A DNA stretch of 51,894 nucleotides from Arenicellales bacterium (GTDB lineage: Bacteria; Pseudomonadota; Gammaproteobacteria; BMS3Bbin11): the NCBI GenBank assembly GCA_029287915.1, contig JARFQE010000123.1, forward strand, positions 1-51,894, given 5' to 3'. The notes under the pieces are model-generated. The model had not been told where the DNA came from, made no database searches, and worked only from the letters and a program-made list of their open reading frames with translations. Position numbers and translations under genes: made by a program. Shown here one piece after another: positions 17,470 through 27,816 of the stretch; within the stretch, counting starts at the first letter, position 1, and each line of letters starts with the position of its first letter.

Positions 17470-18666
17470 ATGTCAGCCTATTCCATGCCGGATAAAAAAG
17501 GCCATTTTGGCCGCTTTGGTGGTATTTTTGTTGCCGAAACATTAATGCGTCCATTAGAGGAGTTAACGAATGCCTATGAGAAATACATAAAGGATCCCGA
17601 TTTTCTGCAGGAATTTGATGATGATCTAAAATACTATGTTGGCCGACCATCACCACTCTATTATGCTGCGGGTTTAAGCCGGCAGTATGGTGCTCAAATC
17701 TATCTTAAAAGAGAAGACCTGAATCACACCGGCGCTCATAAAATTAATAATACAATTGGCCAGGCCTTGCTTGCAAAAAGACTGGGCAAGTCGCGTATCA
17801 TTGCTGAAACAGGTGCAGGACAGCATGGAGTAGCGACCGCCACCGTTGCTGCAAGATTAGGGCTTGAGTGCGTAGTCTATATGGGGGCCGACGATATTGA
17901 ACGGCAGGCGCCCAATGTATACAGAATGAAGTTACTGGGCGCATCGGTGGTAGCCGTTGAGTCAGGCTCGCGTACATTAAAAGATGCGCTGAACGAAGCC
18001 ATGCGTGACTGGGTCACCCATGTCGACAATACCTTCTATATTATAGGTACTGTGGCAGGGCCTCATCCCTATCCGGCTATGGTGCGCGACTTTCAGGCTG
18101 TCATTGGCAGAGAAGCCCGCCAGCAGATACTCGAACAGGCTGGTCGACTGCCGGATGCACTGGTTGCATGTGTCGGTGGTGGATCAAATGCGATTGGTCT
18201 TTTTTATCCATTTATCGATGATGATGCTGTCGCTATGTATGGAGTGGAAGCAGCAGGTGATGGTTTAGCTACCGGTCATCATGCGGCACCATTATGCAAG
18301 GGTAAGGTGGGTGTGCTTCATGGTAACAGAACCTATTTGATGGAAGACACAAACGGGCAGATAACGGAAACGCATTCGATCAGCGCCGGCCTCGACTACC
18401 CGGGTGTAGGACCTGAGCATGCCTGGCTAAAAGATTCAGGTCGAGCTAACTATGTGGCAGCAACTGATAGCGAGGCGATGAGTGGTTTTCATGATATCAC
18501 TCGTCTGGAAGGAATCATTCCGGCACTGGAATCCAGTCATGCCGTGGCCTATTCGAAAATACTGGCAGCGGAGCTGGGAAAAGAAGGAATAATGATTATT
18601 AATTTATCAGGCCGTGGTGATAAGGATATACAGACGATAGCCCGGATTGATGGAGTAGAGATCTGA
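17470..18666 (+). CDS. trpB: Tryptophan synthase beta subunit
   Basis: TrpB joins indole and serine to make tryptophan and uses PLP. The 398-residue protein carries the PLP lysine K91 in HTGAHKINN, the phosphate-binding glycine loop GGGSNAIG, and GRPSPLYYA with [11 protein letters not shown]. The C-terminus reads [13 protein letters not shown], as in the family. It overlaps trpA by one base (TGATG), which is normal for the alpha2beta2 complex. Confidence 0.98.
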   Translation: MSAYSMPDKKGHFGRFGGIFVAETLMRPLEELTNAYEKYIKDPDFLQEFDDDLKYYVGRPSPLYYAAGLSRQYGAQIYLKREDLNHTGAHKINNTIGQALLAKRLGKSRIIAETGAGQHGVATATVAARLGLECVVYMGADDIERQAPNVYRMKLLGASVVAVESGSRTLKDALNEAMRDWVTHVDNTFYIIGTVAGPHPYPAMVRDFQAVIGREARQQILEQAGRLPDALVACVGGGSNAIGLFYPFIDDDAVAMYGVEAAGDGLATGHHAAPLCKGKVGVLHGNRTYLMEDTNGQITETHSISAGLDYPGVGPEHAWLKDSGRANYVAATDSEAMSGFHDITRLEGIIPALESSHAVAYSKILAAELGKEGIMIINLSGRGDKDIQTIARIDGVEI

Positions 18667-19481
18667 TGTCACGAATTGAAAAGCGCTTTGAATCTCTTGG
18701 CAAAAGTGGACGAAAAGGCCTCATCCCGTTCATCACCGCGGGAGATCCAGTCACTGACATTACAGTACCTCTAATGCATGCTATGGTTGATGCAGGAGCT
18801 GACCTGATCGAACTTGGAATACCATTTTCAGATCCCATGGCAGATGGGCCGGTCATCCAGAAGGCTAACCAGCGCGCACTGGCGCATGGAACCAGTTTGC
18901 ATGATGTCCTTGATATGGTGAAACAATTTCGCCGAAAGGACGCGACGACACCAGTAATCTTTATGGGTTACCTAAATCCAGTTGAAGCCATGGGCTATGA
19001 TGAATTTGTCGAAGCTGCACAGCAGGCAGGCATAGATGGCCTGCTTGTTGTTGATCTGCCACCAGAGGAAGCTGGTGAACTTAATGAGTTGCTATATCAA
19101 AGAGATATCGATCCGGTATATTTGCTGTCGCCGACTACTACACCGCAGCGCATGGAAATAGTTTCCCTGGAGGCACGTGGCTTTGTCTATTATGTTTCAA
19201 TTCGCGGTGTCACCGGTTCTGCAGAACTGGATTATGATGAAATACAACAGAGTATCAATGAAATTCGGCAGCATACGCGCTTGCCAGTAGGTGTTGGATT
19301 TGGCATAAATAGCCCTGAGCGCGCAGTAAAAATTGGTCAACATGCAGATGCTGTTGTCATCGGCAGTGCTATTGTTAAGATGATGGAAAACTACAATGGT
19401 GACAAGCAGAGAGTAATCAATGCTGTCAGTGGTTTTCTGCACAGTGTCCGTGATGCACTGGATGCCATTAGTAAATCATAA
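18666..19481 (+). CDS. trpA: Tryptophan synthase alpha subunit
   Basis: TrpA cleaves indole-3-glycerol phosphate and passes indole to TrpB. The 271-residue TIM barrel shows LIPFITAGDP, ELGIPFSDPMADGPVIQ with the catalytic Glu/Asp residues, GLLVVDLPPEE, YYVSIRGVTG and VGFGINSPERA. It starts within the trpB stop codon and is followed 54 bases later by accD. Confidence 0.97.
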   Translation: MSRIEKRFESLGKSGRKGLIPFITAGDPVTDITVPLMHAMVDAGADLIELGIPFSDPMADGPVIQKANQRALAHGTSLHDVLDMVKQFRRKDATTPVIFMGYLNPVEAMGYDEFVEAAQQAGIDGLLVVDLPPEEAGELNELLYQRDIDPVYLLSPTTTPQRMEIVSLEARGFVYYVSIRGVTGSAELDYDEIQQSINEIRQHTRLPVGVGFGINSPERAVKIGQHADAVVIGSAIVKMMENYNGDKQRVINAVSGFLHSVRDALDAISKS

Positions 19482-19535
19482 CAATCGCAAGGGGTAATAA
19501 GAAGAACGGTTAGTTGTTAAATAAGGGTAGAGTTT

Positions 19536-20405
19536 ATGAGCTGGTTTGAGATGCTGTTGCCGCCAAAGATTAAAACCAGCGGTGGCTTTGGGAAAAAGGA
19601 TATCCCGGAAGGGTTGTGGAAGAAATGTCCTGCATGCAGCGCTGTTTTATACCGCGCTGAACTGGAACGGAATCTTGATGTCTGCCCGAAATGTAGTCAC
19701 CATCTACGCATAGGAGCCCGGCGTCGTCTGGCAATACTTCTCGACGACTCCCCACAGGAGGAAATTGCTACCAATCTCAAGGCAACAGATCCGTTAAAGT
19801 TCAAGGATTTAAAAAAATACAGAGATCGACTGACTGATGCTCAGAAAAAAACCGATGAATCTGATGCCCTGATAGTTATAAAGGGTGAACTTAAAGGTGA
19901 TCCTATAGTTGCTGCTGCTTTTGAATTTGGCTTTATGGGTGGCTCTATGGGGACTGTAGTGGGGGAAAAATTTCTTCGAGCTGCAGATCTTTCTATGGAG
20001 CAAAATATCCCGTTGGTCTGCATTTCAGCCAGTGGGGGTGCACGTATGCAGGAAGCTCTGTTCTCGCTGATGCAAATGGCGAAAACAAGTGCGGTACTGA
20101 GGAGGATGTCTCACATGGGTGTGCCCTTCGTCTCGATTTTGACTGATCCAACGATGGGTGGAGTTTCTGCCAGCCTGGCTATGTTGGGAGATATCATTAT
20201 CGCCGAACCTGATGCCCTGATTGGCTTTGCTGGCCCACGCGTTATTGAGCAGACGGTAAGAGAAACATTGCCCGAGGGTTTTCAACGCTCTGAATTTCTA
20301 CTTGAAGCAGGCGCGATTGATATGATCGCAGATCGACGTGATTTGCGTGAGGTGCTTGCCTCAACCCTGGGCATGCTGACCGGGAAAAGAACTGTCGCAT
20401 CCTGA
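19536..20405 (+). CDS. accD: Acetyl-CoA carboxylase carboxyltransferase beta subunit
   Basis: AccD, with AccA, moves the carboxyl group from biotin to acetyl-CoA to make malonyl-CoA for fatty acids. The 289-residue protein has the N-terminal four-Cys zinc finger (C31, C34, C50, C53). A crotonase-like domain follows with [23 protein letters not shown] and [15 protein letters not shown]. The gene is 15 bases before folC, the common accD–folC pair. Confidence 0.97.
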   Translation: MSWFEMLLPPKIKTSGGFGKKDIPEGLWKKCPACSAVLYRAELERNLDVCPKCSHHLRIGARRRLAILLDDSPQEEIATNLKATDPLKFKDLKKYRDRLTDAQKKTDESDALIVIKGELKGDPIVAAAFEFGFMGGSMGTVVGEKFLRAADLSMEQNIPLVCISASGGARMQEALFSLMQMAKTSAVLRRMSHMGVPFVSILTDPTMGGVSASLAMLGDIIIAEPDALIGFAGPRVIEQTVRETLPEGFQRSEFLLEAGAIDMIADRRDLREVLASTLGMLTGKRTVAS

Positions 20406-20420
20406 CCGCACTGCACCCTG

Positions 20421-21704
20421 ATGACTGAGATGTCCGGAGCAGATCTTGCCGCCTGGCTTGATTACATATCTACACAGCATGTTAGTGAAATCGAACTGGG
20501 ACTGGCCAGGTTACGGCAGGTTGCAGATCGGCTCGAGCTTAAGTCTTTTAGCTGCCCGCTCATTACCGTAGCAGGTACCAATGGTAAAGGCTCCAGTATT
20601 ACCGCCTTGGAGAAATTTTACACTGCATCTGGTTATCGAACGGGCTGTTATACTTCACCACACCTGACTGTTTTTAATGAGAGAATTCGCGTAAACGGAA
20701 ATTTCGCATCCGATGACAGGATATGTGATGCATTTTCACAAATTAATTCGGCACGTGGCGATATTTCGCTGACCTATTTTGAATTTGCCACACTTGCAGC
20801 CTTCATTATATTCACTCAATCAGGTCTTGATGTTGTTTTGCTCGAAGTGGGTCTCGGTGGGCGACTAGACGCAACTAATCTTTTTCCAGCCGATGTCGCG
20901 TTGATTACCAGCATAGGTATCGATCATACGGACTGGCTAGGTGGGGACAGGGAATCCATCGCTGCAGAGAAGGCGGGAATTATCCACACCGGCAAGATTG
21001 CTGTCATTTCTGATCCGGAGCCGCCGCAAAGTCTGCTAAAGATAGCAAAACAGAAGGCTGATAAAGTTTATTTGCTCAATCAGAATTTTACCTATGGGCG
21101 ACAGCAAGCAGGCTGGTGGTGGAAGTCAGAACAGAAAACATTGTCAAACCTTCCCCTCTCCGGCATGCGTGGAGTTCCGCAATTCAACAATCTTGCTGGT
21201 GTGTTAATGTGTATGGAAGCTTTACAGAGCCAATTACCGGTAGCTGATGAGACAATACAAAGGGAGCTCCCGAATATTAGTCTGCAGGGCAGGTTTCAGG
21301 TTATAGATAGTCGACCTGTGATTATTCTTGATGTTGCACATAACCCCGATTCAACAGCCCTGCTGGCTGAAAATCTGCAACAGAAGCCTGTACCGGGTAT
21401 GACACATGCGGTGGTAGGAATGCTAAAAGATAAAGATATCAGTGAATCACTGGCAAATTTACTTTCGTCTGTCGATTACTGGTATCTTACCGGGCTTCCT
21501 GTCAGCAGAGGTGAAAAACCTGAGACGTTACAGTCGATGTTGCAAAAAATTGATCCCTTTGCCAGCAGTCAGGTGTTTGCTGAAGTTGATCAGGCCTGGG
21601 AGTATGCGCTCACGCAAGCCAGTATCAATGACAGAATTGTAGTATTTGGTTCTTTTCACACAGTAGGTGCTATAATCAGCATTTCGTCTTTAAGTGATCG
21701 ATAA
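20421..21704 (+). CDS. folC: Folylpolyglutamate synthase / dihydrofolate synthase
   Basis: FolC adds glutamate to dihydropteroate and to folates. The 427-residue Mur-ligase-like protein has the P-loop VAGTNGKGSS, the YTSPHL and FNERIRVNG region, LLEVGLGGRLDATN, ITSIGIDHTDWLG and the DVAHNPDS block of the C-terminal domain. Its end overlaps the open frame of the next gene, and a SPOR protein follows, as in the folC–dedD–cvpA–purF order of other Gammaproteobacteria. Confidence 0.95.
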   Translation: MTEMSGADLAAWLDYISTQHVSEIELGLARLRQVADRLELKSFSCPLITVAGTNGKGSSITALEKFYTASGYRTGCYTSPHLTVFNERIRVNGNFASDDRICDAFSQINSARGDISLTYFEFATLAAFIIFTQSGLDVVLLEVGLGGRLDATNLFPADVALITSIGIDHTDWLGGDRESIAAEKAGIIHTGKIAVISDPEPPQSLLKIAKQKADKVYLLNQNFTYGRQQAGWWWKSEQKTLSNLPLSGMRGVPQFNNLAGVLMCMEALQSQLPVADETIQRELPNISLQGRFQVIDSRPVIILDVAHNPDSTALLAENLQQKPVPGMTHAVVGMLKDKDISESLANLLSSVDYWYLTGLPVSRGEKPETLQSMLQKIDPFASSQVFAEVDQAWEYALTQASINDRIVVFGSFHTVGAIISISSLSDR

Positions 21705-21765
21705 CCAGCCATATATACTTTTTCCCAACGTATTAGCGATAAAACGTAAGCAAACTATCCTCACT

Positions 21766-22458
21766 ATGACTGCTGCCATGAAAAACAGTATTCAGGAATA
21801 TGACCCTCGCCACCGTTTGACTGGTGCGGTGGTGCTGATATTGCTGGCCATAATTCTATTGCCAATGTTGCTGAGCAAGAAACCTGATGTGCAGACATCT
21901 GACACAGATCCGGTGGTAATGGAGATTACAAAAGAAGGAAAGAAAGTCTTTGTCTCCCGTATTTCATCTGTTACTGCCAAAGACTCTTCTGAATCAGCTG
22001 CAGTTAAGTCGTCCAGTGATGAGAATGAGAAATCAGATAAAAAGGAAAATACCGATCAGCCAACTTCAGTATTATTTAAACCCCTGCCTTCTACAACAGT
22101 AAAAAAATCATCTACTGAAAAAGTACAGTCACCTGCTGCCAGTCAGCCACCGGCAAAAGAAGTGACTACAAAACCTTCCTCATCAAAACCATCTCCATCG
22201 AAAAAAACTACAGCCGCTGCCGCTGATGTTGGATGGATACTCCAGGTCGGCGTATTTTCTCAACCAGAAAATGCGAGCAAGAAAGTTTCTGAACTAAAAA
22301 AGAAAGGTTTCAATGCAAACTCTGGCAAAGTAACAACCACTAAGGGGATCGTTACGAAAGTCTGGTTAGGGCCATTTAAAGATCGCAATTCTGCTGAAAA
22401 AATGCAGGAAAGGTTGCAACATAAAACGCGACAGCGTGGCATGGTTGTGAAAAAATAA
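21766..22458 (+). CDS. dedD: DedD-like SPOR-domain cell-division protein
   Basis: The protein (230 residues from ATG 21766) has a short cytosolic N-terminus (YDPRHRLTGAVV) and one membrane segment (about 20–40). A Ser/Lys/Pro-rich linker follows. The C-terminal SPOR domain (about 155–230) begins at GWILQVGVFS and includes KVWLGPFKDRNSAEKMQ. SPOR domains bind denuded peptidoglycan at the septum. The position between folC and cvpA matches dedD. The frame is open back to a GTG at 21694 inside folC; I prefer ATG 21766 or 21778 because the family starts near the membrane segment, though neither has a strong ribosome binding site. Confidence 0.85.
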   Translation: MTAAMKNSIQEYDPRHRLTGAVVLILLAIILLPMLLSKKPDVQTSDTDPVVMEITKEGKKVFVSRISSVTAKDSSESAAVKSSSDENEKSDKKENTDQPTSVLFKPLPSTTVKKSSTEKVQSPAASQPPAKEVTTKPSSSKPSPSKKTTAAAADVGWILQVGVFSQPENASKKVSELKKKGFNANSGKVTTTKGIVTKVWLGPFKDRNSAEKMQERLQHKTRQRGMVVKK

Positions 22459-22482
22459 ATCCACTAGATATTCTCTTTAACT

Positions 22483-22980
22483 TTGTTAAATATTCTCGAT
22501 ATTGTCATTGTTTCAATTATCGCAATTTCTAGCCTGATTGGAGTTTTTCGTGGTCTAGTTCGAGAACTGATGTCACTGGTTGGCTGGATTGTTTCAGCCT
22601 GGCTCGCATGGCGCTATGCATATGTCTTTGCCCCAGTTTTTGATTCGGTGATTGAGTCATCAGATGTACGGAAGGCAGCTTCTTTTATTACAATTTTCCT
22701 TGTATCTCTTGTATTGTTTGCACTGCTTTCCTACTTTATAAGCAAAATCATGAGCAAATCTGCATTGAAAGGAATGGATCGAACACTGGGTATGCTATTT
22801 GGTTTGCTGCGGGGTGTAATCATAATTGCCGTAGTGGCAATATTGATTCAGTCCACACAGTTTGCCAAAGAGACCTGGTGGACAGAGTCAATGTTAAAAG
22901 ATTACTTCCTTCTCATTGCTGCTTATGGCATGTCAATAATGCCAGCAGAAGTTTCACGTTTTTTCGGGCAGAAGGTATGA
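22483..22980 (+). CDS. cvpA: CvpA family membrane protein
   Basis: The 165-residue protein has four hydrophobic helices and the CvpA N-terminus LDIVIVSIIAISSLIGVFRGLVRE. The loop with DRTLGMLFGLLRGV is also characteristic. CvpA is needed for colicin V production in E. coli and for envelope tolerance; its exact action is unknown. The start is TTG (22483), as no ATG precedes the conserved N-terminus. It precedes purF by 66 bases, the classical cvpA–purF pair. Confidence 0.9.
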   Translation: MLNILDIVIVSIIAISSLIGVFRGLVRELMSLVGWIVSAWLAWRYAYVFAPVFDSVIESSDVRKAASFITIFLVSLVLFALLSYFISKIMSKSALKGMDRTLGMLFGLLRGVIIIAVVAILIQSTQFAKETWWTESMLKDYFLLIAAYGMSIMPAEVSRFFGQKV

Positions 22981-23046
22981 TATGACCGCTGTCATTAACA
23001 TTGGATATTCTTAATTCATGTAGCATGCTGGCGAGGCAGATGTGGA

Positions 23047-24552
23047 ATGTGTGGGATAGTCGGGATTTTTTCCCAGGGAAGTGTCAATCAACCTTTGTAT
23101 GATGGGCTGACTGTACTGCAGCACCGTGGTCAGGATGCTGCCGGGATAGTCACCAGTGATGGTCACCGTCTTTACATGCGTAAAGATAATGGACTGGTGC
23201 GCGATGTTTTTCACACGCGGCATATGCTTGGACTTGAAGGTAATATGGGTATCGGGCATGTCAGATATCCTACTGCTGGATGTGACTCGCGTTCAGAGGC
23301 GCAGCCCTTCTATGTTAATTCACCCTTTGGTGTCGCTCTGGGCCATAATGGCAACCTGACTAATGCCATGGAGCTACAGAATGAGTTGTTCAGGGATGAT
23401 CTGCGTCATCTTAATACCAACTCTGATTCTGAAGTGCTACTGAATGTTTTTGCCCATGAATTGCACCAGGCGACAACTCTGCAACCGGGGCCACAGGAAA
23501 TTTTCGAAGCAGTATCTGCTGTTCACAAGCGAGTCAGAGGTGCCTACGCGGTTGTTGCACTGATTGTCGGGCAGGGGATACTGGCATTTCGTGATCCATA
23601 CGGAATTCGCCCTCTTATCTATGGTTGTCGTAATTCAGCAAGGGGTCCTGAGCATATGGTTGCATCTGAAAGTGTTGCCCTTGATGTTCTGGGCTATGAG
23701 GTAGTTCGTGATGTAAAGCCGGGGGAAGCTATCTTTATTGATATGCAGGGGATTATTCATCACCAGCAATGTGCTGAATATACTCAAACCTCACCCTGTA
23801 TTTTTGAGTTTGTCTACATGTCACGTCCCGACACCTTGATGGATGGTATATCGGTACATAAAACACGGCTTCGTACCGGTGTTTACCTCGGCAAGAAGAT
23901 CAAACGAGAGTGGGCCGATACAAAGATTGACGTAGTAATCCCTATACCGGATACCAGCAGGACATCAGCGATCCAGCTAGCGAAGCAGTTGAAAGTGACC
24001 TACAGAGAGGGGTTTATCAAAAACCGTTACATTGGCAGAACTTTTATAATGCCGGGCCAGGAAGCGCGTAAACGTTCGGTCAGAAATAAGCTGAACGCGA
24101 TAGATCTCGAATTCAAGGGCAAGAATGTCCTACTTGTCGATGACTCGATAGTGCGAGGTACGACTTCAGGCCAGATAATAAAAATGGCACGGGAAGCCGG
24201 TGCGAAACGGGTCTATTTTGCCTCCGCAGCACCACCCGTTAGATATCCAAATGTTTATGGCATTGATATGCCTTCGCCATCAGAACTGGTTGCTCATAAT
24301 CGAAATGCACAACAGATATGCAACAAGATTGGTGCAGACAAGCTCATCTATCTTGATCTGGAAGATTTAATCAAGGCCGCTCATAAGGGGAACAAGGAGA
24401 TCACACAGTTTGATACTTCATGTTTCAATGGTGAATATATAACCGGTGATATAGACGATAATTATCTTGAGATGATTAATGAGCTACGTAATGATACAGC
24501 CCGTACCAAAGTAAATAATACTAGCCAGACAGAGTTAAGTTTTAGCGATTGA
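23047..24552 (+). CDS. purF: Amidophosphoribosyltransferase
   Basis: PurF catalyses the first committed step of purine synthesis, making phosphoribosylamine from PRPP and glutamine. The 501-residue enzyme starts MCGIVGIF; the Cys after the initiator Met is the glutaminase nucleophile and fixes the start. The glutamine-binding GHVRYPTAG and the PRPP-binding [14 protein letters not shown] are present. A GAGG lies about 12 bases upstream. metZ begins one base after the stop. Confidence 0.97.
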   Translation: MCGIVGIFSQGSVNQPLYDGLTVLQHRGQDAAGIVTSDGHRLYMRKDNGLVRDVFHTRHMLGLEGNMGIGHVRYPTAGCDSRSEAQPFYVNSPFGVALGHNGNLTNAMELQNELFRDDLRHLNTNSDSEVLLNVFAHELHQATTLQPGPQEIFEAVSAVHKRVRGAYAVVALIVGQGILAFRDPYGIRPLIYGCRNSARGPEHMVASESVALDVLGYEVVRDVKPGEAIFIDMQGIIHHQQCAEYTQTSPCIFEFVYMSRPDTLMDGISVHKTRLRTGVYLGKKIKREWADTKIDVVIPIPDTSRTSAIQLAKQLKVTYREGFIKNRYIGRTFIMPGQEARKRSVRNKLNAIDLEFKGKNVLLVDDSIVRGTTSGQIIKMAREAGAKRVYFASAAPPVRYPNVYGIDMPSPSELVAHNRNAQQICNKIGADKLIYLDLEDLIKAAHKGNKEITQFDTSCFNGEYITGDIDDNYLEMINELRNDTARTKVNNTSQTELSFSD

Positions 24553-24553
24553 A

Positions 24554-25753
24554 ATGCAAGACAACGATGATGAAAGGTTTTCAGGCAGCAAGCTGGCAAC
24601 TCGTGCGGTACGTGCGGGTCAGGTTCGTACCACCGAAGGTGAACATGCAGAACCAATATTTCTGACCTCAAGTTATGTATTCAATAGTGCTGCAGATGCC
24701 GCAGCAAGATTTTCTGGCGAACAGGCTGGTAATATATATACTCGTTTCACCAATCCAACAGTTCGTACTTTTGAAGAACGTCTAGCCGCAATGGAAGAAG
24801 GGGAATGCTGCGTTGCCACGGCAACCGGCATGAGTGCAATCCTGGCCTGCTGTATGGGTCTGCTGGCAGCTGGCGATCATGTTGTTGCAGGGCGTGACCT
24901 GTTTGGTTCAACCATCATTCTTTTCAATAACATACTGACAAAGTTTGGTTTAACTTTTACCTACGTTGATTCAGCGGATCTGACGCAATGGGAAGATGCG
25001 ATCCAGGCCAATACAAAAATGCTGTTTCTGGAAACCCCGTCAAATCCGCTGTGTAATGTCTCTGATATTCGTGCAGTGGCAAAAATAGCACATGACAACT
25101 CTGCATTACTCGTGGTTGACAATACTTACTGTACACCCGTGCTACAGCAACCACTAAAGCTGGGCGCGGATGTGGTCGTCCATTCTTCGACGAAATATAT
25201 AGATGGCCAGGGCAGAACCATGGGTGGTGCAGTTGTGGGTGATAAAAAGCATGTGGGTGAGGATGTGTTCGGTTTTCTTCGTAGTGCTGGGCCATCATTA
25301 AGCCCATTCAATGCGTGGGTACAGTTAAAAGGACTGGAGACGCTGTCAATTAGAATGAAAGCACATAGCCAGTATGCACTGGAGATGGCAGGCTGGCTTG
25401 AGACACACCCTTCTGTAGAACGCGTTTATTACCCTGATCTGCCTTCTCATCCTCAGCATGATCTTGCTCAGCATCAACAAAATTCGGCAGGAGGGGTAAT
25501 TGCCTTTCTGGTGCAAGGGGGACAGGATCAGGCCTGGTCAGTGATCGATAGTACTGAACTGTTTTCTATCACTGCAAATCTTGGAGATGCAAAGTCGACC
25601 ATAACCCACCCCGCAACAACCACACATGGACGACTGACAGTCGAACAGCGTGAAGAAATGGGTGTGCTTGATAACCTGCTTAGGATCTCGATTGGCCTGG
25701 AAGATGTTGATGACCTTAAAAAGGATCTTCAACGTGGGCTTGACCGAATCTGA
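24554..25753 (+). CDS. metZ: O-succinylhomoserine sulfhydrylase
   Basis: MetZ makes homocysteine directly from O-succinylhomoserine and sulfide using PLP. The 399-residue Cys/Met-metabolism enzyme has TSSYVFNSAADAAARF, IYTRFTNPTV, the PLP lysine K214 in HSSTKYIDGQGR and the C-terminal SLGDAK-like region ANLGDAKSTITHPATTTH. The purF–metZ pairing is typical of Pseudomonas-like genomes and supports MetZ over MetB or MetC. Confidence 0.93.
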   Translation: MQDNDDERFSGSKLATRAVRAGQVRTTEGEHAEPIFLTSSYVFNSAADAAARFSGEQAGNIYTRFTNPTVRTFEERLAAMEEGECCVATATGMSAILACCMGLLAAGDHVVAGRDLFGSTIILFNNILTKFGLTFTYVDSADLTQWEDAIQANTKMLFLETPSNPLCNVSDIRAVAKIAHDNSALLVVDNTYCTPVLQQPLKLGADVVVHSSTKYIDGQGRTMGGAVVGDKKHVGEDVFGFLRSAGPSLSPFNAWVQLKGLETLSIRMKAHSQYALEMAGWLETHPSVERVYYPDLPSHPQHDLAQHQQNSAGGVIAFLVQGGQDQAWSVIDSTELFSITANLGDAKSTITHPATTTHGRLTVEQREEMGVLDNLLRISIGLEDVDDLKKDLQRGLDRI

Positions 25754-25767
25754 ATCAGGTTAAAAAA

Positions 25768-27111
25768 ATGATGGCTCTGGTAGAAAAGGCTAAACAATTC
25801 GCTACCACCGCACACAAGCGCATAAATCATCGGCGTAAATATAGTAATCAACCCTACACCGTCCACCTGTCATCAGTGGCAAACATTGTTGCAACAGTAA
25901 CCGATGATGAGGAAATGATTGCAGCTGCATGGTTACATGATGTCGTAGAGGATACGCCAGCAACACTTTACGATGTGGAAATGGAGTTTGGCAAGGGCGT
26001 CGCTGAACTTGTCGAAAACCTGACAGATATCAGCAAGCCCGGTGATGGCAACCGCCAAATACGAAAAGCGATTGACAGGCAGCATATCAGCAGAGCAAGT
26101 CGTCGTGCGAAAACGGTCAAGCTTGCTGATTTAATCGACAATGCAAATGATATCTGCAGGCATGACAGGGAATTTGCAGCGCTGTACCTGCAGGAAATGG
26201 GCGCATTACTCGAAGTGCTCGATGAAGGTGATACTGCACTTTATAAGCGGGCATGGAAAGCACATCATAAATGCACACAAAAACTGGCCAGGAGTAAAAT
26301 ATCGGAAGCTTCTCTGGCTGATGGTTATCCTCTTTTAAAGCCTGAACAGAATGGTAATCAGCATCTGTACAGACTTTTTTCTGAAGCTTTTACTGCGCAC
26401 CATATCGCCGAACCAGTTAGATCTTTCGATGCTTCTCGTCCCTGTAAGGAGGTACAGGCAATAATGGAACTTCATCAGCTCGACATCATCTGTTTGAGGG
26501 AGCAGGGCGTAATCATCGGTTATGCGCGTCATCAAGACCTGGTCGGGCACACATGCCGGGAAAATATGCGTGAATTCAGAGAGGGGCAGGTCGTATCCGG
26601 AGACAGCCCTTTTTCTGATATTATTCATGTGCTTACCCTGCAGCAGTATGGTTTTATCTCAGTTCTTGGAGAAATAGCAGGTGTCTTCTGCCGCGAAGAC
26701 ATCAATAAGCCGGTCGTCAGGATGTGGTTGTTTGGCATCATTACTTTTATTGAAATGGAAGTAATGAAGGTGATCGCCCGTTATTTCCCTGATGATTCCT
26801 GGCAGACGTCTATCTCTGAAGAAAGATTACGTCAGGCAAAAAGCTTGCGTGAAGAGCGAATACGTCGTGGACAACACTGTAATCTACTTGAATGTATACA
26901 GTTGTCTGATAAAGGAAAGATTATTATCAGTAATCAAGAGACGATGAAAATAATGGGCCTGGAGTCAAGAAGATCAGCAAAAAAAGTGATACGTGAACTG
27001 GAATCTCTACGAAACAATCTTGCACATGCTCAGGATATCGTGACTTACGACTGGGGGCAGATCGTCAGACTTACGCATCGCCTGGAAGATACATTGAATA
27101 GCAGGGCCTAG
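25768..27111 (+). CDS. HD alarmone-hydrolase-like protein with CBS and HEPN-like regions
   Basis: This 447-residue protein appears to be a three-part fusion. Residues about 1–180 match the HD hydrolase of the SpoT/MESH1 type: H33, H57-D58, E61-D62 and D121/N125 are all in place (QPYTVHLSSV, WLHDVVEDTPATL, TVKLADLIDN). No synthetase or TGS domain is present. Residues about 215–330 look like a CBS pair (IICLREQGVIIGYARHQDL, then FISVLGEIAGVFCREDI). Residues about 330–447 are helical and end with R415-N-x3-H420 (LRNNLAHAQDIV), the Rx4H signature of HEPN domains, many of which are RNases. It starts 14 bases after metZ. A role in (p)ppGpp-type nucleotide turnover or stress/defence is inferred; no activity is shown. 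The start may be either of two adjacent ATGs. Confidence 0.85.
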   Translation: MMALVEKAKQFATTAHKRINHRRKYSNQPYTVHLSSVANIVATVTDDEEMIAAAWLHDVVEDTPATLYDVEMEFGKGVAELVENLTDISKPGDGNRQIRKAIDRQHISRASRRAKTVKLADLIDNANDICRHDREFAALYLQEMGALLEVLDEGDTALYKRAWKAHHKCTQKLARSKISEASLADGYPLLKPEQNGNQHLYRLFSEAFTAHHIAEPVRSFDASRPCKEVQAIMELHQLDIICLREQGVIIGYARHQDLVGHTCRENMREFREGQVVSGDSPFSDIIHVLTLQQYGFISVLGEIAGVFCREDINKPVVRMWLFGIITFIEMEVMKVIARYFPDDSWQTSISEERLRQAKSLREERIRRGQHCNLLECIQLSDKGKIIISNQETMKIMGLESRRSAKKVIRELESLRNNLAHAQDIVTYDWGQIVRLTHRLEDTLNSRA

Positions 27112-27816
27112 AAGATAAAAGGTGACAGGAATAAGAAGGAGAAAAATCCTTTTCATTCCAGGATAGTCCTTTGTTGTCCAGACAGGTCAAAATCAAACAG
27201 CGTTGTTAGCCGAGGTTAAGCGTAACCATTACAACAGCTAATGACAGTAATCTGCTAGCAGTTCAATTTGAAGGCAGAAACGAATAAACATCGCGTAGAG
27301 ATAGTCCTGTTTTATCACTGGTGAAAGTGACTGGTATTGGAAATGACTGGTTATCACTACAAGAACCTGCGGCTTCAGCCAGGTGTCCAAATCTAGAATC
27401 CCGCTGTTGAAAAAATTATCTTGTTTAACTGAATATCGGCAGTGCGATTGATGGTCGCCATATGTAGTTGCCTGCATCAACATGCAATCTGGTAAATGTC
27501 AAACAACTGAATGTGCTGTTGTTTCCCCAGCAGAGAGTACGTCGTTGTTGCCGGTTGAGACAATACTGGATGGCAAATCAAATGCAGTATAAAACTTGCT
27601 GATATGACTATTTAGCCCCTTATTTTGCCGATAACAACACTTAGGACTTTGTCCGCTTTTAATTTCTATTTACTTTTTATATAATTTACTTTAGATTACA
27701 TTAATAACATATTGATAAATATAATAATGGAATGAGTGTGACGGACCGTAGTTCTTAACATCAGGATCACCACCTCACAAAAACAAGAAAAGCTGGCGAA
27801 GGATAAGGAAGAGACC
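27112..27816. other. 705-base region without a convincing gene
   Basis: After the hairpin at 27128–27159 I see no well-supported gene. A minus-strand frame of 81 codons (27238–27483) and a plus-strand frame of 36 codons (27482–27592) both lack ribosome binding sites. The right part (27650–27740) is very AT-rich and includes TATAAT at 27680–27685, which could be a −10 box for the small gene at 27817, but a good −35 box is missing. Confidence 0.4.
27128..27159 (+). terminator. Strong hairpin after the HD–CBS–HEPN gene
   Basis: A 13-bp stem with one mismatch and one G·U pair (GGAATAAGAAGGA / TCCTTTTCATTCC) encloses a 6-base loop, 17 bases after the stop. It is a likely transcript end or mRNA 3' stabiliser, although no T-run follows directly. 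Confidence 0.45.

Noticed and set aside
27238-27483. Minus-strand frame of 81 codons
   Set aside because: No ribosome binding site, unconvincing composition and no neighbour logic.
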